Below are positions 43,738-54,574 of a stretch of 64,000 nucleotides of DNA, one piece after another. Under the pieces are notes generated by a model. The model did not search any database, was not told where the DNA came from, and saw nothing but the letters and a program-made list of their open reading frames with translations. Made by a program: the position numbers and the translations under genes. The stretch is from Maribacter litoralis (GTDB lineage: Bacteria; Bacteroidota; Bacteroidia; Flavobacteriales; Flavobacteriaceae), in NCBI RefSeq assembly GCF_003075045.1, contig NZ_QCZD01000001.1:1567546-1631545 (forward strand), read 5' to 3'. Positions within the stretch are counted from its first letter, which is position 1. Each line of letters begins with the position of its first letter.

Positions 43738-43764
43738 TGCGCTATTCAGTTGCGCCACGAGGCC
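43691..43764 (-). tRNA. tRNA-Arg (anticodon TCG)
   Basis: On the - strand the sequence folds as a cloverleaf of 74 bases: acceptor GGCCTCG with CGGGGTC (two G-T/T-G pairs), D-stem GCGC/GCGC, anticodon stem TCAGA/TCTGA with loop TTTCGGC (anticodon TCG), T-stem GGGGG/CCCTC with loop TTTGAAT, discriminator A. CCA is not encoded. It marks the right edge of the accessory region. Confidence 0.9.
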
Positions 43765-43811
43765 CATTATACATTTATAATTAGCAAAACTAAAATTCTG
43801 CTAATTCTATA

Positions 43812-44255
43812 TTATGCCAATTTCTTCTTTACAATCGTAGAAATTAATTTACCATCTGCTTGACCGGCAAGTTCTTTTGAAACAATTCCCATAACCTTAC
43901 CCATATCCTTCATTCCAGAAGCGCCAATAGCATCAATTGTCTGTACAACTACTTTCTCAACTTCTTCTTCAGAAAGTTGTTCTGGTAAAAATTGCTCAAT
44001 TACAGCAATCTGTGCCAACTCAGGATCCGCAAGGTCTTGTCTACCCTGCTCTATAAAAATTGCAGCACTGTCCTTTCTCTGTTTTACCAGTTTCTGAACA
44101 ATCTGTATTTCATCTTCTTCAGTTACTTCTGATCCGCCACTAGTACTCGCTACCAATAACGCAGATTTAATAGCTCTAAGCGATTCTAGCGCTACTGAAT
44201 CCTTTGCTTTCATAGCTAATTTCAACTGCTCCATTACTCTTTGCTGTAAACCCAT
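43812..44255 (-). CDS. YqeY/GatB-domain protein
   Basis: A 147-residue protein of the YqeY family, whose domain is like the tail of the GatB subunit of tRNA-dependent amidotransferase. MEQLKLAMKAKDSVALESLR, AIKSALLV, QRKDSAAIFIEQGRQDLA and IEQFLPEQLSEEEVEKVV are typical. A role in tRNA binding or amidation is suspected but unproven. In Bacteroidota it commonly follows ftsZ, as here; a terminator separates it from ftsZ. Confidence 0.92.
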   Translation of the reverse strand: MGLQQRVMEQLKLAMKAKDSVALESLRAIKSALLVASTSGGSEVTEEDEIQIVQKLVKQRKDSAAIFIEQGRQDLADPELAQIAVIEQFLPEQLSEEEVEKVVVQTIDAIGASGMKDMGKVMGIVSKELAGQADGKLISTIVKKKLA

Positions 44256-44290
44256 TTCTTCTATATTTTGGTCTGCGAAGATAAAAAATA

Positions 44291-44321
44291 AAACCCGAAA
44301 ACTGACTTAGTTTTCGGGTTT
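44291..44321 (-). terminator. Intrinsic terminator of the dcw cluster after ftsZ
   Basis: A perfect 13-bp stem (44291-44303 with 44309-44321), 5-base loop, A/T-rich ends. It lies about 24 bases after the ftsZ stop on the - strand. Confidence 0.88.
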
Positions 44322-44344
44322 AATACATTACTACAAATGCAGTG

Positions 44345-46258
44345 TTAGTCTACATTATCATGTAAAAAAGAGTTATTAGATCTTAATTGAATATTATCGT
44401 TACTATCTCCACTTAACGAGGTTCTAGAGATTTTTTTTTCGCGCGGACTATCCTCTAAATTAACACCTTGTCTTTGATAAGCAGGTTTTTTCTCATCATA
44501 ACTTGTTGGTGCGTTGTTCTTGAACTTATAATTGAAATCCTTCAACTTACGTCTACGTTCATCAGCTCTTTCCCTCAATAATTCTTCAATAGGGGTATCT
44601 AAAGGATCCAACTCCTCTTCCGGTTGCACCTCTCTTCTTGGAGCTACCGTCTTTTTTTCAAAGACTAGCTCGTCCTCTACTACTTTTGGCTCAAATTCTT
44701 CAGCTTTGGATTTTGCCCCGGTAAGCTTACTTTCCAATTTCATATAGTCATCTAAACTATATCTTTTTTCCCCGTTCTTATTATACTCCAACACAGGAAC
44801 AATTTCAATGCTATCATTGACATCAATATCCTTAACTTCATCATGAAGGTCAAACATGATTACGTTTTCCTTCTCCTCTTCCTCTCTCTTAGAATATTGA
44901 AAGTTGGTAGCAAATCTATCATCTTCATCCTCAACTTTTAATTCCTGTGGGTCCACAACTTCTATATCTCTCAATGAAGTTGGAGCGTCTACTATTACAA
45001 AGTCTTCTTCAGATACGTTCTCTGCCAACACTTCTTCGTAAAAAACATTAAAATTTCTGATGTAGTTCGTTGTAGGAATCAAATCAAAATCATCTTCCTC
45101 AACGAACTCATACTTTTTTACGGGTTTGACTTCTTTTACCTCCTCTTCCTCATCGTCCATCTCTAAAGTATGAACTGTTTTTTGGTTAGATAACAACATT
45201 GCCTCTGCACGTTGGCCGTCTTCTAACGTATGAATAATTTTCTTTGATTCTGTATTTACAATATCATCTTGCTGTTCAATGTTAAACCCCGTTGCAATTA
45301 CGGTTACAGCTATAGCTTCTCCTAAGCTTTCATCTTCACCTACACCCATAATAATGTTTGCTCCGTAGCCAGCTTCTATTTGAATATGATCGTTGATTTC
45401 ACCAATCTCATCAATAGTAATTTCCTGTGCACCGGAAACGATCAATAACAATACATTCTTAGCTCCTTGGATCTTATTATCGTTCAATAACGGTGAATCC
45501 AATGCTTTCATAATAGCTTCATTAGCTCTTGCAGAACCAGATGAAATTGCCGATCCCATGATTGCGGTACCACTATTGGACAATACCGTTTTAGCATCAC
45601 GTAAATCTATGTTTTGAGTGTAGTGATGTGTAATAACCTCTGCTATACCTCTAGCTGCAGTTGCCAATACTTCATCAGCTTTTGAGAACCCGGCCTTAAA
45701 ACCTAGGTTACCATACACTTCCCTTAATTTGTTATTGTTAATTACGATTAGCGAATCTACATTTTTACGTAATTTTTCAATACCCAATTGTGCCTGTTCA
45801 ACTCGCATTTTACCTTCGAATTGAAACGGCATTGTAACGATACCTACAGTAAGAACATCCATTTCCTTTGCAAACTTGGCAATTACGGGAGCAGCACCAG
45901 TTCCTGTTCCCCCGCCCATACCGGCAGTAATGAAAATCATCTTTGTTGTAGCATCCAACATAGTTTTGATATCTTCCATGCTTTCCATGGCAGCTTGTTC
46001 ACCTACTTCAGGGTTGGCACCAGCACCCAAACCTTCTGTCAATGATACACCTAACTGTATTTTGTTAGGCACCGGACTATTATCCAAGGCCTGTGAATCA
46101 GTATTACAGATTACAAAATCAACTCCGTTGATACCTGCCTGGAACATATGGTTTATGGCATTACTACCACCGCCACCTACACCAATGACTTTTATAACGT
46201 TGCTTTGATTCTTTGGTAGATCAAAGGAGATATTATCAAATTCGCTGTTCTTACTCAT
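44345..46258 (-). CDS. ftsZ: Cell division protein FtsZ
   Basis: Tubulin-like GTPase that forms the Z-ring. The GTPase core has KVIGVGGGGSNAINHMFQAG and the tubulin signature GGGTGTGAAPVIAKFAKE. At 637 residues it is much longer than E. coli FtsZ (383), because an acidic, Lys/Glu-rich disordered linker of about 280 residues separates the core from the C-terminal peptide. The end, NNSFLHDNVD, is the Bacteroidota form of the peptide that binds FtsA. It is the last gene of the cluster, 43 bases after ftsA. Confidence 0.97.
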   Translation of the reverse strand: MSKNSEFDNISFDLPKNQSNVIKVIGVGGGGSNAINHMFQAGINGVDFVICNTDSQALDNSPVPNKIQLGVSLTEGLGAGANPEVGEQAAMESMEDIKTMLDATTKMIFITAGMGGGTGTGAAPVIAKFAKEMDVLTVGIVTMPFQFEGKMRVEQAQLGIEKLRKNVDSLIVINNNKLREVYGNLGFKAGFSKADEVLATAARGIAEVITHHYTQNIDLRDAKTVLSNSGTAIMGSAISSGSARANEAIMKALDSPLLNDNKIQGAKNVLLLIVSGAQEITIDEIGEINDHIQIEAGYGANIIMGVGEDESLGEAIAVTVIATGFNIEQQDDIVNTESKKIIHTLEDGQRAEAMLLSNQKTVHTLEMDDEEEEVKEVKPVKKYEFVEEDDFDLIPTTNYIRNFNVFYEEVLAENVSEEDFVIVDAPTSLRDIEVVDPQELKVEDEDDRFATNFQYSKREEEEKENVIMFDLHDEVKDIDVNDSIEIVPVLEYNKNGEKRYSLDDYMKLESKLTGAKSKAEEFEPKVVEDELVFEKKTVAPRREVQPEEELDPLDTPIEELLRERADERRRKLKDFNYKFKNNAPTSYDEKKPAYQRQGVNLEDSPREKKISRTSLSGDSNDNIQLRSNNSFLHDNVD

Positions 46259-46301
46259 ATTCTAATTATTACTGGTTATGTATTCTCTAATGCTAAACTT
46301 A

Positions 46302-47633
46302 TTACTCTGCGTTATCCAAAAATTCTTTCAACTTTTCAGACCACTTATCAAAAACAGATTTACGCTCCTTGTGTATGCTTGGGCGCGCAACGGTTTCGGC
46401 ATTGCGTTCTGCATATACCAATTCTTCTTCCTGCTCTTGTACGATTTCTTCTTGTGTTAATTTCAACTTCTCTTGGTTTTTAATGGCATTCATTAAAAGA
46501 CCAACAGCGGTTGCGTATAGGGGACTAGCAACTTCTTCGTCAGAATCACCCGCTAGATGTTCGTTAGGGTACCCAATACGAGTATCCATACCTGTTATAT
46601 ATTCTACCAACTGCTTTAAATGCTTTAACTGGCTTCCACCACCTGTAAGCACTATACCGGCAATTAATTTTTTCTTTTGCTCTTCGTGACCGTAGTTTTT
46701 GATCTCTACGTACACCTGCTCAATAATTTCAACCACACGCGCGTGAATGATCTTAGACAGGTTCTTCAAAGAAATTTCCTTTGGCTCTCTACCACGTAAA
46801 CCTGGTATAGAAACAATTTCATTGTCCCTGTTCTCACCTGGCCAAGCTGAACCAAATCTTGTTTTCAATAATTCGGCCTGCTTCTCTATAATTGAACAAC
46901 CTTCTTTTATATCTTCGGTAATGACACCACCACCAAATGGTATTACAGCCGTATGTCTAATAATGCCATCTTTGAAAATTGCCAAATCTGTTGTACCGCC
47001 ACCTATATCGATCAGTGCTACACCTGCTTCTTTTTCTTCTTGACTCAATACCGCATCAGATGATGCCAATGGCTCTAGCGTAATGTTTCCTAGATCTAAA
47101 CCGGCACTCTTAATGCAACGACCAACGTTTTTGATGGAAACTACTTGACCGACCACTACATGAAAATTAGCCTCTAATCTACCACCGTACATACCAATAG
47201 GCTCACGAATTTCCGCTTGTCCATCTACTTTATACTCTTGTGGCAATACATGAATAATCTCCTCGCCCGGTAGCATAATCAATTTGTGCACTTGATTACA
47301 TAGTGTGTCAACATCTTCTTCGCCGATTACCTCCTCAGAATCTTTTCTGGTAATGTAATCGCTGTGCTGTAAACTTCTTATGTGCTGCCCGGCAATACCA
47401 ACGACAACAGACCCAATTTTAAGTCCAGAATTAGCCTCTGCTTCTTCAACTGCTTGCTGAATAGATTTTATAGTCTGGGTAATGTTATTTACCACACCTC
47501 TGTGTACACCTAAACTTTTGGACTTACCTATACCCAAAATCTCAATTTTACCATATTCGTTTTGCTTACCGATTATGGCAACGATTTTCGTTGTTCCTAT
47601 GTCTAACCCGACTGAATATTTAGTTTGTTCCAT
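46302..47633 (-). CDS. ftsA: Cell division protein FtsA
   Basis: Actin-like ATPase that tethers FtsZ to the membrane. The 443 residues start with the phosphate-1 loop VGLDIGTTKIVAIIG; the phosphate-2 loop is VALIDIGGGTTDLAIF and the adenosine motif is GIVLTGGGSQLKHL. The C-terminal helix FDKWSEKLKEFLDNAE is amphipathic, as expected for the membrane-targeting sequence. It starts five bases after the ftsQ stop and lies directly before ftsZ, as in most bacteria. Confidence 0.96.
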   Translation of the reverse strand: MEQTKYSVGLDIGTTKIVAIIGKQNEYGKIEILGIGKSKSLGVHRGVVNNITQTIKSIQQAVEEAEANSGLKIGSVVVGIAGQHIRSLQHSDYITRKDSEEVIGEEDVDTLCNQVHKLIMLPGEEIIHVLPQEYKVDGQAEIREPIGMYGGRLEANFHVVVGQVVSIKNVGRCIKSAGLDLGNITLEPLASSDAVLSQEEKEAGVALIDIGGGTTDLAIFKDGIIRHTAVIPFGGGVITEDIKEGCSIIEKQAELLKTRFGSAWPGENRDNEIVSIPGLRGREPKEISLKNLSKIIHARVVEIIEQVYVEIKNYGHEEQKKKLIAGIVLTGGGSQLKHLKQLVEYITGMDTRIGYPNEHLAGDSDEEVASPLYATAVGLLMNAIKNQEKLKLTQEEIVQEQEEELVYAERNAETVARPSIHKERKSVFDKWSEKLKEFLDNAE

Positions 47634-47638
47634 TTTAA

Positions 47639-48358
47639 TTATATTTTAGTGCACACCACCTGGTTATTGAATTCTAAACTTACTACCGCATAATCCTCCA
47701 AGGTTTCATCCTTGTTCGCTTTGGCATAAAATGCCTTGAAATTGCTGAACTTGGCCTCTAAATCTTCAATACCGCCTATGTTTACAACAAAATTATTAAG
47801 CCTTAACCGCAATTGATATTCGCTATCATCTTGAATATGAATACCTATTACCGATTTTCGAAAAAAATCGTCCTTATTTATGTGTTCCAATATGACATAG
47901 ACATCCTCAAGGCTTTTACCACTGATATTGCCTGTTATAATGGGGACTCTAGCTGAATGATTTTTGGAAAGTGGCATTCTCTTTCCTTCATCATCTAAAT
48001 AGAACTTTTTATCCCCTTCTATGCGCCCGATTGGTTTCCGTTGAACTATTTTCGACGTAAGCTCGCCATCTATTGTAAGATAGACCTGTGCACTTTTCAC
48101 CATTTCATTGGCCTCAAGGGCCTTTTCTACAGTATTCAAAACTATATTTTCTTTAGGCACATTTTTGAGACCTCCGCAATTTTGTATTAACAATTTATTA
48201 ACCGTCCCTTCTGTGAGGTACAAATTTTGATCGCCAATGAATTCTACCCTCATACCGGTCACCTGTTTTGAGCTATTTCTTTCATTAGAAAAAGCATACA
48301 GCCCAGTGATTACCAGTAGTAACGCCGCTAATTTTATTATGCTCAAATTAACCCGCAT
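47639..48358 (-). CDS. ftsQ: Cell division protein FtsQ/DivIB
   Basis: Divisome protein with a short N-terminus, one membrane helix (IIKLAALLLVITGLYAF) and a periplasmic part, 239 residues. The POTRA-like region starts MRVEFIGDQNLYLTEGTVN, and the FtsQ domain with AQVYLTIDGELTSKIVQRKP follows. The sequence is weakly conserved, but size, topology and position between murC and ftsA are diagnostic. It overlaps murC by 11 bases. Confidence 0.9.
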   Translation of the reverse strand: MRVNLSIIKLAALLLVITGLYAFSNERNSSKQVTGMRVEFIGDQNLYLTEGTVNKLLIQNCGGLKNVPKENIVLNTVEKALEANEMVKSAQVYLTIDGELTSKIVQRKPIGRIEGDKKFYLDDEGKRMPLSKNHSARVPIITGNISGKSLEDVYVILEHINKDDFFRKSVIGIHIQDDSEYQLRLRLNNFVVNIGGIEDLEAKFSNFKAFYAKANKDETLEDYAVVSLEFNNQVVCTKI

Positions 48359-49703
48359 ATGACATTTCTTTTTTTATTTTCACTACTTCCAAGCCTATAT
48401 CTCCGGCTCCCATTGTTATTAATATTTCTGGATTTTGGTTTTTAATCTCAGATAGTATTTGCTCCTTTGAAATTAATTTTCTATTACCGTTTGTCATTTT
48501 GCCCAACAACCATTCTGAATCTACTCCCGTAATAGGCTCTTCCCTAGCCGGGTATATATCTAACAACAGCACATTTTCAAAACGAGATAAACTTTTTGCA
48601 AACTCGTTCGCAAAATCACGTGTTCTTGAAAACAGGTGCGGTTGAAAAATGGCCAATACTTTTTTATTGGGATGCATTTCCGATACGGCTTCATAAACCG
48701 CATTGATCTCTGTAGGATGATGCGCATAATCGTCAATATAAATGAAATCATCATTTTTGATCTGATATGAGAATCTTCTTTGTACTCCCTTAAAGGTAGA
48801 CAGTGCCTGTGCAAGGCGATGCGCCGGGGGACCTGCTTGCATCGCCATCGCAAAAGCCACTAAACCATTGAGCAGATTATGCCTTCCTGGCTTGTTAAAT
48901 TCAACCCCTTCTAGTTTGAGGTCGGGGGTCTCCAAATCGAATATGTAGGTGCCATGTTCTATTTTTATGTTCCGGATGCAATAATCCGAATCGTCTTCTA
49001 TACCATAGGTCAACCCTTTTAAAGGCAACCCGTTACGCACAAATAAGGTGCCGCCCGGCTTCAACCGCTCGGTAAAATCCTTAAATGTTTTTTCCAGCTC
49101 CTGGGCATCTCCATAAATATCCAAATGATCTGCATCCATAGAGGTCACACAGGCTACATTTGGTGTTAATTGCATAAATGAACGATCAAATTCATCTGCC
49201 TCAACAACAGAATATTCCGTTCCTTCCAACAAGAAATTACTATTGAAATCTTCTGATATGCCACCTAAGAAAGCGGTTATTTTTACACCTGTTTCTTTTA
49301 ACAAATGCGCCAGAATACTAGAGGTGGTCGTTTTACCATGTGTACCTGCAACTGCCAAACAAAAAGAATCTTTGGTAATTAGACCCAATACTTCTGATCG
49401 TTTTTTAATGGTAAATCCATTCTGTAAAAAGAACTGATATTCCGTATGGTTTGATGATACCGCAGGCGTATACACCACCAAGGTATGTTCCGGGTCATTC
49501 TTATACACTTCTGCCACTAGATCAACACTGTCCTTATAGTGAATATCCATACCGGAAGCTGCCAGTTCTTGGGTCAACGGACTCTCGGTCTTATCGTATC
49601 CGGCAACCGTTTTATCTATGAACGCAAAATAACGGGCCAAAGCAGACATACCAATGCCTCCTATGCCAATAAAATACACTCTATGTATTTGCGCTACGTT
49701 CAT
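48348..49703 (-). CDS. murC: UDP-N-acetylmuramate--L-alanine ligase
   Basis: MurC adds the first amino acid (L-Ala) to UDP-MurNAc using ATP. The 451 residues hold the N-terminal Rossmann motif YFIGIGGIGMSALARYF, the ATP loop AGTHGKTTTSSILAHLL, VEADEFDRSF and the C-terminal YIDDYAHHPTEI. It starts two bases from the murG stop and overlaps ftsQ, so it is tightly coupled in the cluster. Confidence 0.97.
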   Translation of the reverse strand: MNVAQIHRVYFIGIGGIGMSALARYFAFIDKTVAGYDKTESPLTQELAASGMDIHYKDSVDLVAEVYKNDPEHTLVVYTPAVSSNHTEYQFFLQNGFTIKKRSEVLGLITKDSFCLAVAGTHGKTTTSSILAHLLKETGVKITAFLGGISEDFNSNFLLEGTEYSVVEADEFDRSFMQLTPNVACVTSMDADHLDIYGDAQELEKTFKDFTERLKPGGTLFVRNGLPLKGLTYGIEDDSDYCIRNIKIEHGTYIFDLETPDLKLEGVEFNKPGRHNLLNGLVAFAMAMQAGPPAHRLAQALSTFKGVQRRFSYQIKNDDFIYIDDYAHHPTEINAVYEAVSEMHPNKKVLAIFQPHLFSRTRDFANEFAKSLSRFENVLLLDIYPAREEPITGVDSEWLLGKMTNGNRKLISKEQILSEIKNQNPEILITMGAGDIGLEVVKIKKEMSYAG

Positions 49704-49704
49704 T

Positions 49705-50793
49705 TTATTGTATTAATTTTTCTATCTCATCACAAATATCAGTCGTAGCATTCGGTAATGCCAATGCTTTGATATTCTTTGATAGTTCTTGTTGCTTTTC
49801 AGATGAATTAAAGACCGATTCAAATTCTGACTTAAATTGCTCATCAAGCTCTTTTTCCCTGATCATTACTGCCGCATGCTGTTTTACCAATGCCAATGCA
49901 TTCATGGTCTGATGATCTTCTGCCACCACCGGTGACGGTATAAAAAATGTAGGCTTTCCTACCAAACACAGTTCTGACACCGCACCTGCACCTGCCCTTG
50001 AAATAATGAAATCTGCCGCTACATAGGCTTTATCCATAGAATTCAAAAAGGCATGTACCTTTATGTTTTCTGACTGATGGACTTTATACGTCTCATAATA
50101 CCCTTTACCACATTGCCATATTACCTGTAAGCCCAATGCTTCAAAATATTCTAAATGATCCGCAATTAGCTGATTAATGCGTCTGGCACCTAAACTGCCA
50201 CCCAACACCAACAAGACTTTTTTAGCGGCACTCAATTCAAAATAGCTTAATGCTTCTTCTTTGGAGGCTTTTAACTCCACCAAATCTGACCGAACAGGGT
50301 TACCTGTCAATACTATTTTATCCTTTGGAAAAAACTTCTCCATACCTTCATAGGCTACACAGATTCTTTCCACCTTATCCTTCAATAGTTTATTTGTAAT
50401 ACCCGCAAAAGAATTCTGTTCTTGTAAAACACAAGGAATCCTTTTTGTGGTTGCCATTTTTAACAACGGACCACTAGCAAAACCACCCGTGCCAATTACG
50501 GCATGTGGTTTAAACTTCGATACGATGCTATTTGCTCTCATTAAACTACTTATCAATTTTATTGGAAAAAGCAGATTTTTAAGGGTCAGTTTGCGCTGAA
50601 TTCCCGTAATCCACAATCCCTCTATTTTGTACCCTGCTTGTGGCACTTTTTCCATTTCCATTCTATCCTTTGCCCCAACGAACAAAAACTCTGCATCAGG
50701 ATATCTCCTTTTCAATTCGTTCGCTATAGCTATCGCCGGATAAATATGTCCGCCAGTACCTCCTCCCGACAAAATAAACTTATAACTGCCCAC
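49705..50793 (-). CDS. murG: MurG N-acetylglucosaminyltransferase
   Basis: Peripheral membrane GT28 enzyme that adds GlcNAc to lipid I to give lipid II. It has 362 residues. Motifs: [18 protein letters not shown] at the N terminus, [27 protein letters not shown] for the second G-loop, and [17 protein letters not shown] for UDP-GlcNAc binding. Its start overlaps ftsW by 14 bases. All catalytic loops are intact. Confidence 0.97.
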   Translation of the reverse strand: MGSYKFILSGGGTGGHIYPAIAIANELKRRYPDAEFLFVGAKDRMEMEKVPQAGYKIEGLWITGIQRKLTLKNLLFPIKLISSLMRANSIVSKFKPHAVIGTGGFASGPLLKMATTKRIPCVLQEQNSFAGITNKLLKDKVERICVAYEGMEKFFPKDKIVLTGNPVRSDLVELKASKEEALSYFELSAAKKVLLVLGGSLGARRINQLIADHLEYFEALGLQVIWQCGKGYYETYKVHQSENIKVHAFLNSMDKAYVAADFIISRAGAGAVSELCLVGKPTFFIPSPVVAEDHQTMNALALVKQHAAVMIREKELDEQFKSEFESVFNSSEKQQELSKNIKALALPNATTDICDEIEKLIQ

Positions 50794-51988
50794 TTAATAT
50801 CTCTAAAGGGTTAGTCTCGTCCATATCTACATCGTTGCCAGAAGCACTTTCCTGAACTATACTTTTATTACTCGCACTCAAAATGATCCCTATAGCCAAA
50901 CAGGTCATCCAACTTGAGGTACCACCACTACTGATCAGTGGTAAATTCTGCCCCGTTACCGGAAACAATTCTACCGCTACCGCCATATTTATCAATGCCT
51001 GAAATACTATTGGCAGCCCTACTCCTAATACCAACAACTTACTGAATATGGTAGCACAACCGTTGGCAACCACTACTATTCTAAATAACAAGAACATGTA
51101 AAAAAGCATTAAAATGAATCCGCCTACCAGGCCATATTCTTCTACAATAATTGCATAGATAAAATCTGATGAACTCTGTGGCAAGAAGTTCTTCTGCACA
51201 CTTTTTCCCGCTCCTTTACCTACAATACCTCCTGTTGCAATGGCTATTTTTGCACGTTCTATCTGATAGTTTCCTTCAGTATCTTCAGCATTAGAGAAAC
51301 TATCAATACGGCTCATCCAAGTATCTACCCTATTCGGGAATAAATCTGGAAAAGCTTTTGCCGTTAATATGAATATGGACAAAAACAGTATTCCCGTACC
51401 AACGATCCCCAATAGGTATTTCATAGGATAACCACCTAAAAAGCATAATACCATTACCATGGAGAAAACTATCGCCGCGGTTGAAAAGTTAGCTGGTAAT
51501 ATTAATGCCACTACCAAGAAAACAGGTAACCATAATGGGAGAATACTTTCTTTAAAGGTTATTTTAATATCCCTAACTTTTGAAAAATAGCGCGCTACAT
51601 AAATCATCAACACTACCGCTGCCAAATTAGAGGGCTGAAAACCGAAACCTACCAAAGGCAAACGGATCCAACGACTATCATTGGTACCACCACTAGAAGT
51701 ACCTTGTGCCAAAACAAATATGAGCAACACCAAAACAATGGGTAGGGCGATCATAGAAAGACCTTTAAAGAAATGCGTAGGTATTTTATGCACACCGTAA
51801 ATAATTCCAAAACCTAAAAACAACAGTATGGCATGTTTCACCAAGTGACCCACAGGCGTACCGTTACCCACTACATACACCAAATTACTACTGGCGCTAT
51901 ATACAGGTAAAAACGAGAATAGGGCCAAGAGTGCCGCAATGGCCCAAATGGCTTTATCTCCTTTTATATTTTGAAATATATTCAACAA
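50780..51988 (-). CDS. ftsW: FtsW-type SEDS peptidoglycan glycosyltransferase
   Basis: Polytopic SEDS protein (402 residues, about ten helices) that polymerises lipid II at the septum together with FtsI. Motifs include [20 protein letters not shown], the catalytic-region [37 protein letters not shown] and the C-terminal [14 protein letters not shown]. The position between murD and murG is the standard dcw place, which favours FtsW over RodA. Confidence 0.96.
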   Translation of the reverse strand: MLNIFQNIKGDKAIWAIAALLALFSFLPVYSASSNLVYVVGNGTPVGHLVKHAILLFLGFGIIYGVHKIPTHFFKGLSMIALPIVLVLLIFVLAQGTSSGGTNDSRWIRLPLVGFGFQPSNLAAVVLMIYVARYFSKVRDIKITFKESILPLWLPVFLVVALILPANFSTAAIVFSMVMVLCFLGGYPMKYLLGIVGTGILFLSIFILTAKAFPDLFPNRVDTWMSRIDSFSNAEDTEGNYQIERAKIAIATGGIVGKGAGKSVQKNFLPQSSSDFIYAIIVEEYGLVGGFILMLFYMFLLFRIVVVANGCATIFSKLLVLGVGLPIVFQALINMAVAVELFPVTGQNLPLISSGGTSSWMTCLAIGIILSASNKSIVQESASGNDVDMDETNPLEILSGQL

Positions 51989-51989
51989 C

Positions 51990-53324
51990 TTATAGGTTTT
52001 TTACACAGTTTTTAAATTGATCTCCGCGATCTTCATAGTTTTTAAACAGATCAAAACTTGCACAAGCCGGCGACAACAATACCGTATCACCACGTTCTGC
52101 AATTTTATAGGCTACTTTTACGGCCTCTTCCATAGCATACGTTTCAACCAATAAGTCTACGGCTTTACCAAATACATGCTTGATCTTTTCATTATTCTCG
52201 CCCAAGCAAATAATTGCCTTTACTTTTTCTCGTACCAAAGGCATTAGTTCCATATACTCATTTCCTTTGTCCACCCCACCTACAATCCACACAGTAGGTG
52301 ATTTCATACTATCTAATGCGTAATAGGCAGCATTTACATTTGTTGCCTTTGAGTCGTTTATATACTCCACATGATGTATTTTCAACACCTTTTCCAAACG
52401 GTGGGGAGCCCCTTGAAAATTAGAAACACAGGCTCTTATGGTCTCTTTGCGTATACCAACCAATTTTGCAATTGTTGCCGCTGCCATTGTGTTCTTTACA
52501 TTGTGCTGACCTTCTAAGGCCAAAGTGTTCTTCGTCATGCTAATAGTGTCTGTTGTTGTTTTTATTATTATCTCGTTTTGTTCTATAAATGCGCCTTGCT
52601 CAAATACTTTATTCAATGAAAAGGGCATTAATTTTGATTTGACAGGGTGCTTGCTCAGCCAATCCACCAAAACCGAATCATCTGCGTCATAAATCAAATA
52701 ATCGTTTTCGTCTTGGTTTTCTGCAATTCTGAACTTTGATGCTATATAGTTTTCAAACTCATACTCATACCGATCTAAATGATCTGGTGTAATATTCGTA
52801 ATCACGGCAATGTGTGGTTTAAAATCTTTAATGCCGTCTAATTGAAAACTGCTGATTTCAAGTACGTAATACTCAAAATCGTTCTCCGCAACCATTTTCG
52901 CATAACTATCGCCAATATTACCTGCCATACCCACTTTTAAATCGGCTGCAGCCAATATGTGGTTCGTGAGCATGGTAGTCGTTGTTTTACCGTTGCTTCC
53001 CGTTATACCAATGATTTTTGCATCTGTATACTTTGTTGCAAATTCTATCTCTGATATCACCGGAACGCCCATCTCCACCAACTGTTTTACCAAGGGTACT
53101 TTATCCGGAATACCCGGACTCTTCATTACCAAATCGGCTTTTAGTATGCGGTCTTCAGAATGCTGTTCTTCTTCCCAATCAATCTCAAAATGTTCAAGAA
53201 CGTTTTTATACTTCTCTTTTATTTTTCCTTTATCCGATACAAATACATCGTATCCTTTCTTTAATCCTAAAATGGCCGTACCTACTCCACTTTCTCCTCC
53301 TCCAAGTACTACTAGCAGTGCCAT
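51990..53324 (-). CDS. murD: UDP-N-acetylmuramoylalanine--D-glutamate ligase
   Basis: MurD adds D-Glu to UDP-MurNAc-L-Ala. The 444 residues show the N-terminal VLGGGESGVGTAILGLKKG, the ATP loop GITGSNGKTTTTMLTNHIL, ISSFQLDGIKDFKPHIAV and the C-terminal NDSKATNVNAAYYAL with SPACASFDLFKNYEDRGD. The start overlaps the mraY stop by one base. Spacing to ftsW is one base. Confidence 0.97.
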   Translation of the reverse strand: MALLVVLGGGESGVGTAILGLKKGYDVFVSDKGKIKEKYKNVLEHFEIDWEEEQHSEDRILKADLVMKSPGIPDKVPLVKQLVEMGVPVISEIEFATKYTDAKIIGITGSNGKTTTTMLTNHILAAADLKVGMAGNIGDSYAKMVAENDFEYYVLEISSFQLDGIKDFKPHIAVITNITPDHLDRYEYEFENYIASKFRIAENQDENDYLIYDADDSVLVDWLSKHPVKSKLMPFSLNKVFEQGAFIEQNEIIIKTTTDTISMTKNTLALEGQHNVKNTMAAATIAKLVGIRKETIRACVSNFQGAPHRLEKVLKIHHVEYINDSKATNVNAAYYALDSMKSPTVWIVGGVDKGNEYMELMPLVREKVKAIICLGENNEKIKHVFGKAVDLLVETYAMEEAVKVAYKIAERGDTVLLSPACASFDLFKNYEDRGDQFKNCVKNL

Positions 53325-54544
53325 TATCTAATTTTTAAGGTCACTATGGTCACAATGGCCAATAAAATGCCCACGATCCAAAAACGGGTTACGATCTTAC
53401 TCTCGTGATATCCTTTTTTCTGATAGTGATGATGTAAGGGAGACATTAAAAAAATGCGTCTACCTTCACCAAGTTTCTTTTTTGTGTACTTAAAATATCC
53501 TACTTGCATCATCACGGAAAGTGATTCGGCAAAGAAGATTCCGCACAACACGGGAATCAATAATTCTTTACGTACTATAATCGCGATTACGGCAATTACC
53601 CCACCAATGGTCAAACTACCCGTATCGCCCATGAATACTTGTGCCGGAAAGGCGTTATACCATAAAAATCCGATCAATGCACCAACAAAAGCAGTAATGA
53701 AAATCAATAGTTCTCCTACTCTTGGTATGTACATGATATCCAAGTAATCAGAGAAAATAATATTACCCGATACCAGCGCAAAAATACCCAGCGTAAATAC
53801 GATAATAGCCGAAGTACCCGCAGCGAGACCATCTATACCATCAGTTAAATTAGCTCCATTAGATACTGCCGTAACTATTAATATGATTATCGGTATAAAC
53901 AACAACCAAGCATACTCCTTTGCACTTTCGCCTGCCCAAGAAATTAAACTACCGTAGTCAAACTCGTTATTTTTAAAGAACGGTACTGTTGTCATGGTCG
54001 ATTTGATTTCCTCTCCCTTAACTTGCTCTACCGTGTATTCTTGCGTAATTATTGTTTTATCATGATCACGCATGGTCACTTCTGGATGAAAGTATAGTAC
54101 CGCACCAACTATAAGCCCCAATGTTACCTGACCCAAAACCTTGAACCTACCTTTTAAACCTTCTTTGTTCTTTTTAAATACTTTGATGTAATCATCTAAA
54201 AAGCCAATTGCCCCCATCCAAAGCATGGTGAAAATCAATAGTATTATGTAGATATTTTCCAATCTTGCAAATAACAGTACTGGGATTAGGGTAGACATAA
54301 TAATGATCAATCCGCCCATTGTCGGGGTACCCGCTTTTTGCTTTTGACCGTCAAGACCTAAATCTCGAATGGTCTCGCCCACCTGTTGTTTTTGCAAAAA
54401 CAGAATAACACGCTTACCGTATACTGTTGCAATCATCAACGAAAAAAGAATAGCCATTGCAGCACGAAACGTACTAAACTGAAACAGCGTAGCACCGGGC
54501 AACTGGTATTGTTTTTCTAAATATTCAAACAGGTAGGTTAACAT
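53324..54544 (-). CDS. mraY: Phospho-N-acetylmuramoyl-pentapeptide-transferase MraY
   Basis: Integral membrane enzyme that moves phospho-MurNAc-pentapeptide to undecaprenyl phosphate, giving lipid I. At 406 residues it is longer than E. coli MraY (360). The extra part is a loop of about 60 residues after the first catalytic region ([11 protein letters not shown] to [12 protein letters not shown]). Catalytic motifs remain: [50 protein letters not shown] and the His-rich [14 protein letters not shown]. It lies 30 bases after murE. Confidence 0.96.
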   Translation of the reverse strand: MLTYLFEYLEKQYQLPGATLFQFSTFRAAMAILFSLMIATVYGKRVILFLQKQQVGETIRDLGLDGQKQKAGTPTMGGLIIIMSTLIPVLLFARLENIYIILLIFTMLWMGAIGFLDDYIKVFKKNKEGLKGRFKVLGQVTLGLIVGAVLYFHPEVTMRDHDKTIITQEYTVEQVKGEEIKSTMTTVPFFKNNEFDYGSLISWAGESAKEYAWLLFIPIIILIVTAVSNGANLTDGIDGLAAGTSAIIVFTLGIFALVSGNIIFSDYLDIMYIPRVGELLIFITAFVGALIGFLWYNAFPAQVFMGDTGSLTIGGVIAVIAIIVRKELLIPVLCGIFFAESLSVMMQVGYFKYTKKKLGEGRRIFLMSPLHHHYQKKGYHESKIVTRFWIVGILLAIVTIVTLKIR

Positions 54545-54574
54545 ATATTCTTTATTCTTGCTTCTAAGCTTTGG

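Noticed and set aside
53018..53338. Open frames on the + strand opposite murD and other dcw genes
   Set aside because: They are antisense to well-supported genes and have no recognisable domain.
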